A stretch of DNA of 64,000 nt from Flavobacteriaceae bacterium CRH. GTDB lineage: Bacteria; Bacteroidota; Bacteroidia; Flavobacteriales; Flavobacteriaceae. Positions 62,868 to 64,000 of the stretch are shown piece after piece (the stretch's first letter is position 1; every line of letters begins with the position of its first letter). Below the pieces are notes generated by a model. It had not been told where the DNA came from. It made no database searches and saw only the letters and a list, made by a program, of their open reading frames with translations. Location of the stretch: assembly GCA_001507425.1 (NCBI GenBank), contig LMAJ01000019.1, forward strand, positions 1 through 64,000, read 5' to 3'. The position numbers were made by a program, and so were the translations under genes.

Positions 62868-64000
62868 ATGAGAGTATTTAAATTTGGTGGTGCATCGGTA
62901 AAAGATGCTGCAGGAATTAGAAACGTATACGACGTTTTACAAAAAGTGGGTTACGAAGATGTGATTTTAGTCGTTTCGGCAATGGGGAAAACCACAAATG
63001 CGCTTGAGGTTGTTATCAAGAATTATTTTGATAAATCTGGAGAATTAAATTCTTCTGTACAGGAAATTAAAAAATATCACAATCAAATATTATTAGATTT
63101 ATTTGATGACGAAAAACATGCCGTTTTTGCTGCGGTACAAGAACAGTTTTCAGAATTAGAATATTTTCTGGCACATAACAAATCTCCAAATTATAATTTT
63201 GTTTACGATCAGATTGTGAGTTTTGGAGAATTGATTTCGACTACAATTCTAAGTCACTTTATGAATTTCAGCGGCATTACAACGCAATGGCTTGATGTTC
63301 GTAATTTCATTAAAACCAATGCTAATTACAGAGATGCAGAAGTAGATTGGGAAACAACGGAGCAACTTATCAGTAAAAATGTACCAAGAAAAACGTTGAA
63401 TATTACGCAGGGATTTTTAGGTGCCGATGAAAATAATTTTACCACAACTTTAGGCCGTGAAGGTTCTGATTATACAGCGGGAATTTTTGCTTATTGTCTT
63501 GGTGCAGAAAGCGTAACAATCTGGAAAGACGTTCCGGGAGTTATGAATGCTGATCCGCGTTATTTTGAAAACGCGAGTTTATTAAACCAAATTTCGTATC
63601 GTGAAGCTATCGAATTGGCTTTTTACGGCGCAACGGTTATTCACCCAAAAACATTACAGCCGTTACAGAAAAAAGAAATTCCGTTATACGTAAAATCGTT
63701 TATTAACCCTTTATTAAAAGGAACCTGCGTTTCTAAAGGTGTTGATTTAGAGCCACAATATCCGTGTTTTATCGTAAAAAGAAACCAATTGCTGATTTCG
63801 CTTTCATCGATAGATTTTTCTTTTATTATGGAGGAAAACATCAGCGAGATTTTTGGGTTATTTCATGAATTCAAACTAAAAGTAAACCTGATTCAGAATT
63901 CTGCGATTAGTTTTTCTGTTTGTGTAGAAGATAAATTTGAAAATTTCAATGATTTGAATGCCATTCTTTCGAAAAAATTCAAAGTAGATTATAGCGAAAA
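62868..64000 (+). CDS. lysC: Aspartate kinase (partial, cut by the window end)
   Basis: About 377 residues are present from ATG 62868 (MRVFKFGGASVKDAAGIRN). The frame is open to the last base. Aspartate kinase starts the lysine, threonine and methionine route. Kinase motifs: KFGGASV, TQGFLGAD, TTLGREGSDYTA and VPGVMNADPR; the ACT region begins near LLISLSSIDFSFIMEE. No homoserine dehydrogenase is seen before the edge, so the family looks monofunctional; the missing end prevents a final call. No attenuator-like leader was seen upstream. Confidence 0.9.
   Translation, partial: MRVFKFGGASVKDAAGIRNVYDVLQKVGYEDVILVVSAMGKTTNALEVVIKNYFDKSGELNSSVQEIKKYHNQILLDLFDDEKHAVFAAVQEQFSELEYFLAHNKSPNYNFVYDQIVSFGELISTTILSHFMNFSGITTQWLDVRNFIKTNANYRDAEVDWETTEQLISKNVPRKTLNITQGFLGADENNFTTTLGREGSDYTAGIFAYCLGAESVTIWKDVPGVMNADPRYFENASLLNQISYREAIELAFYGATVIHPKTLQPLQKKEIPLYVKSFINPLLKGTCVSKGVDLEPQYPCFIVKRNQLLISLSSIDFSFIMEENISEIFGLFHEFKLKVNLIQNSAISFSVCVEDKFENFNDLNAILSKKFKVDYSE

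Noticed and set aside
1..64000. tRNA or rRNA genes
   Set aside because: Scanning the gaps by eye showed no T-arm consensus or cloverleaf pattern; a tRNAscan run would settle it.

Overview
The window looks like chromosomal DNA of a Flavobacterium-like member of the Bacteroidota. Evidence: AT-rich DNA; several promoters of the TTG-N17..22-TAnnTTTG type; starts without Shine-Dalgarno sequences; and families typical of this phylum (DUF3857 transglutaminase-like proteins, a DAHP synthase-chorismate mutase fusion, an ExbB-ExbD-ExbD-TonB set, the kynurenine pathway enzymes Kmo and KynU, a class Ia ribonucleotide reductase). No phage, transposase, tRNA, rRNA or CRISPR array was found. Most genes are housekeeping. 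Intergenic gaps are full of short palindromic repeats from several families.

Layout. 1-680: gene-free, with an outward promoter and repeats. 0.7-4.6 kb: LolE-like permease, Fe-S/zinc cluster protein, methyltransferase, DinB/YfiT-like protein, queE. 4.7-10.4 kb (minus): exbB-exbD-exbD-tonB-small membrane protein-PstS-like lipoprotein-TPR protein, an energy-transduction operon. 10.8-13.8 kb: HerA-like ATPase and kmo. 14.3-21.2 kb (plus): an accessory-looking run of secreted or stress-type genes (acetyltransferase, alpha/beta hydrolase, AraC regulator, two NTF2-like paralogues, serine hydrolase). Two of these carry near-identical TGAAAC-N16-CGTC sequences that look like ECF-sigma promoters. 21.3-29.7 kb: RDD membrane protein, penicillin-acylase-family enzyme, AsmA-like protein, an unrecognised 603-residue protein and a glycine-zipper lipoprotein.

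30-46.8 kb is a long minus-strand array: pheA, aminotransferase, tyrA, DAHP synthase/chorismate mutase, rsgA, dtd, three tandem DUF3857 proteins, a MazG-like pyrophosphohydrolase, aroA, queA and kynU. It supplies much of the aromatic amino acid pathway. Upstream of pheA is what I read as a complete transcription attenuator: a 26-codon leader ORF with six Phe and two Tyr codons, an 8-bp antiterminator pairing, and a GAAA-capped terminator ending just before the pheA start. This is the most interesting regulatory element in the window.

47-64 kb: a DUF1501/DUF1800 pair, nrdA and nrdB, a DUF3109 protein, MarC, a truncated-looking FAD protein, an S41 protease with dCMP deaminase and HupE-like protein, a TerB-like protein, fbp, an acetyltransferase, and an aspartate kinase cut by the window end.

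Three dispersed repeat families (here A, B and C) have copies in this window whose arms differ by compensatory or coordinated changes, which argues that their hairpin structure is maintained. One other palindromic repeat lies across the aroA start codon and encodes the first residues of that enzyme.
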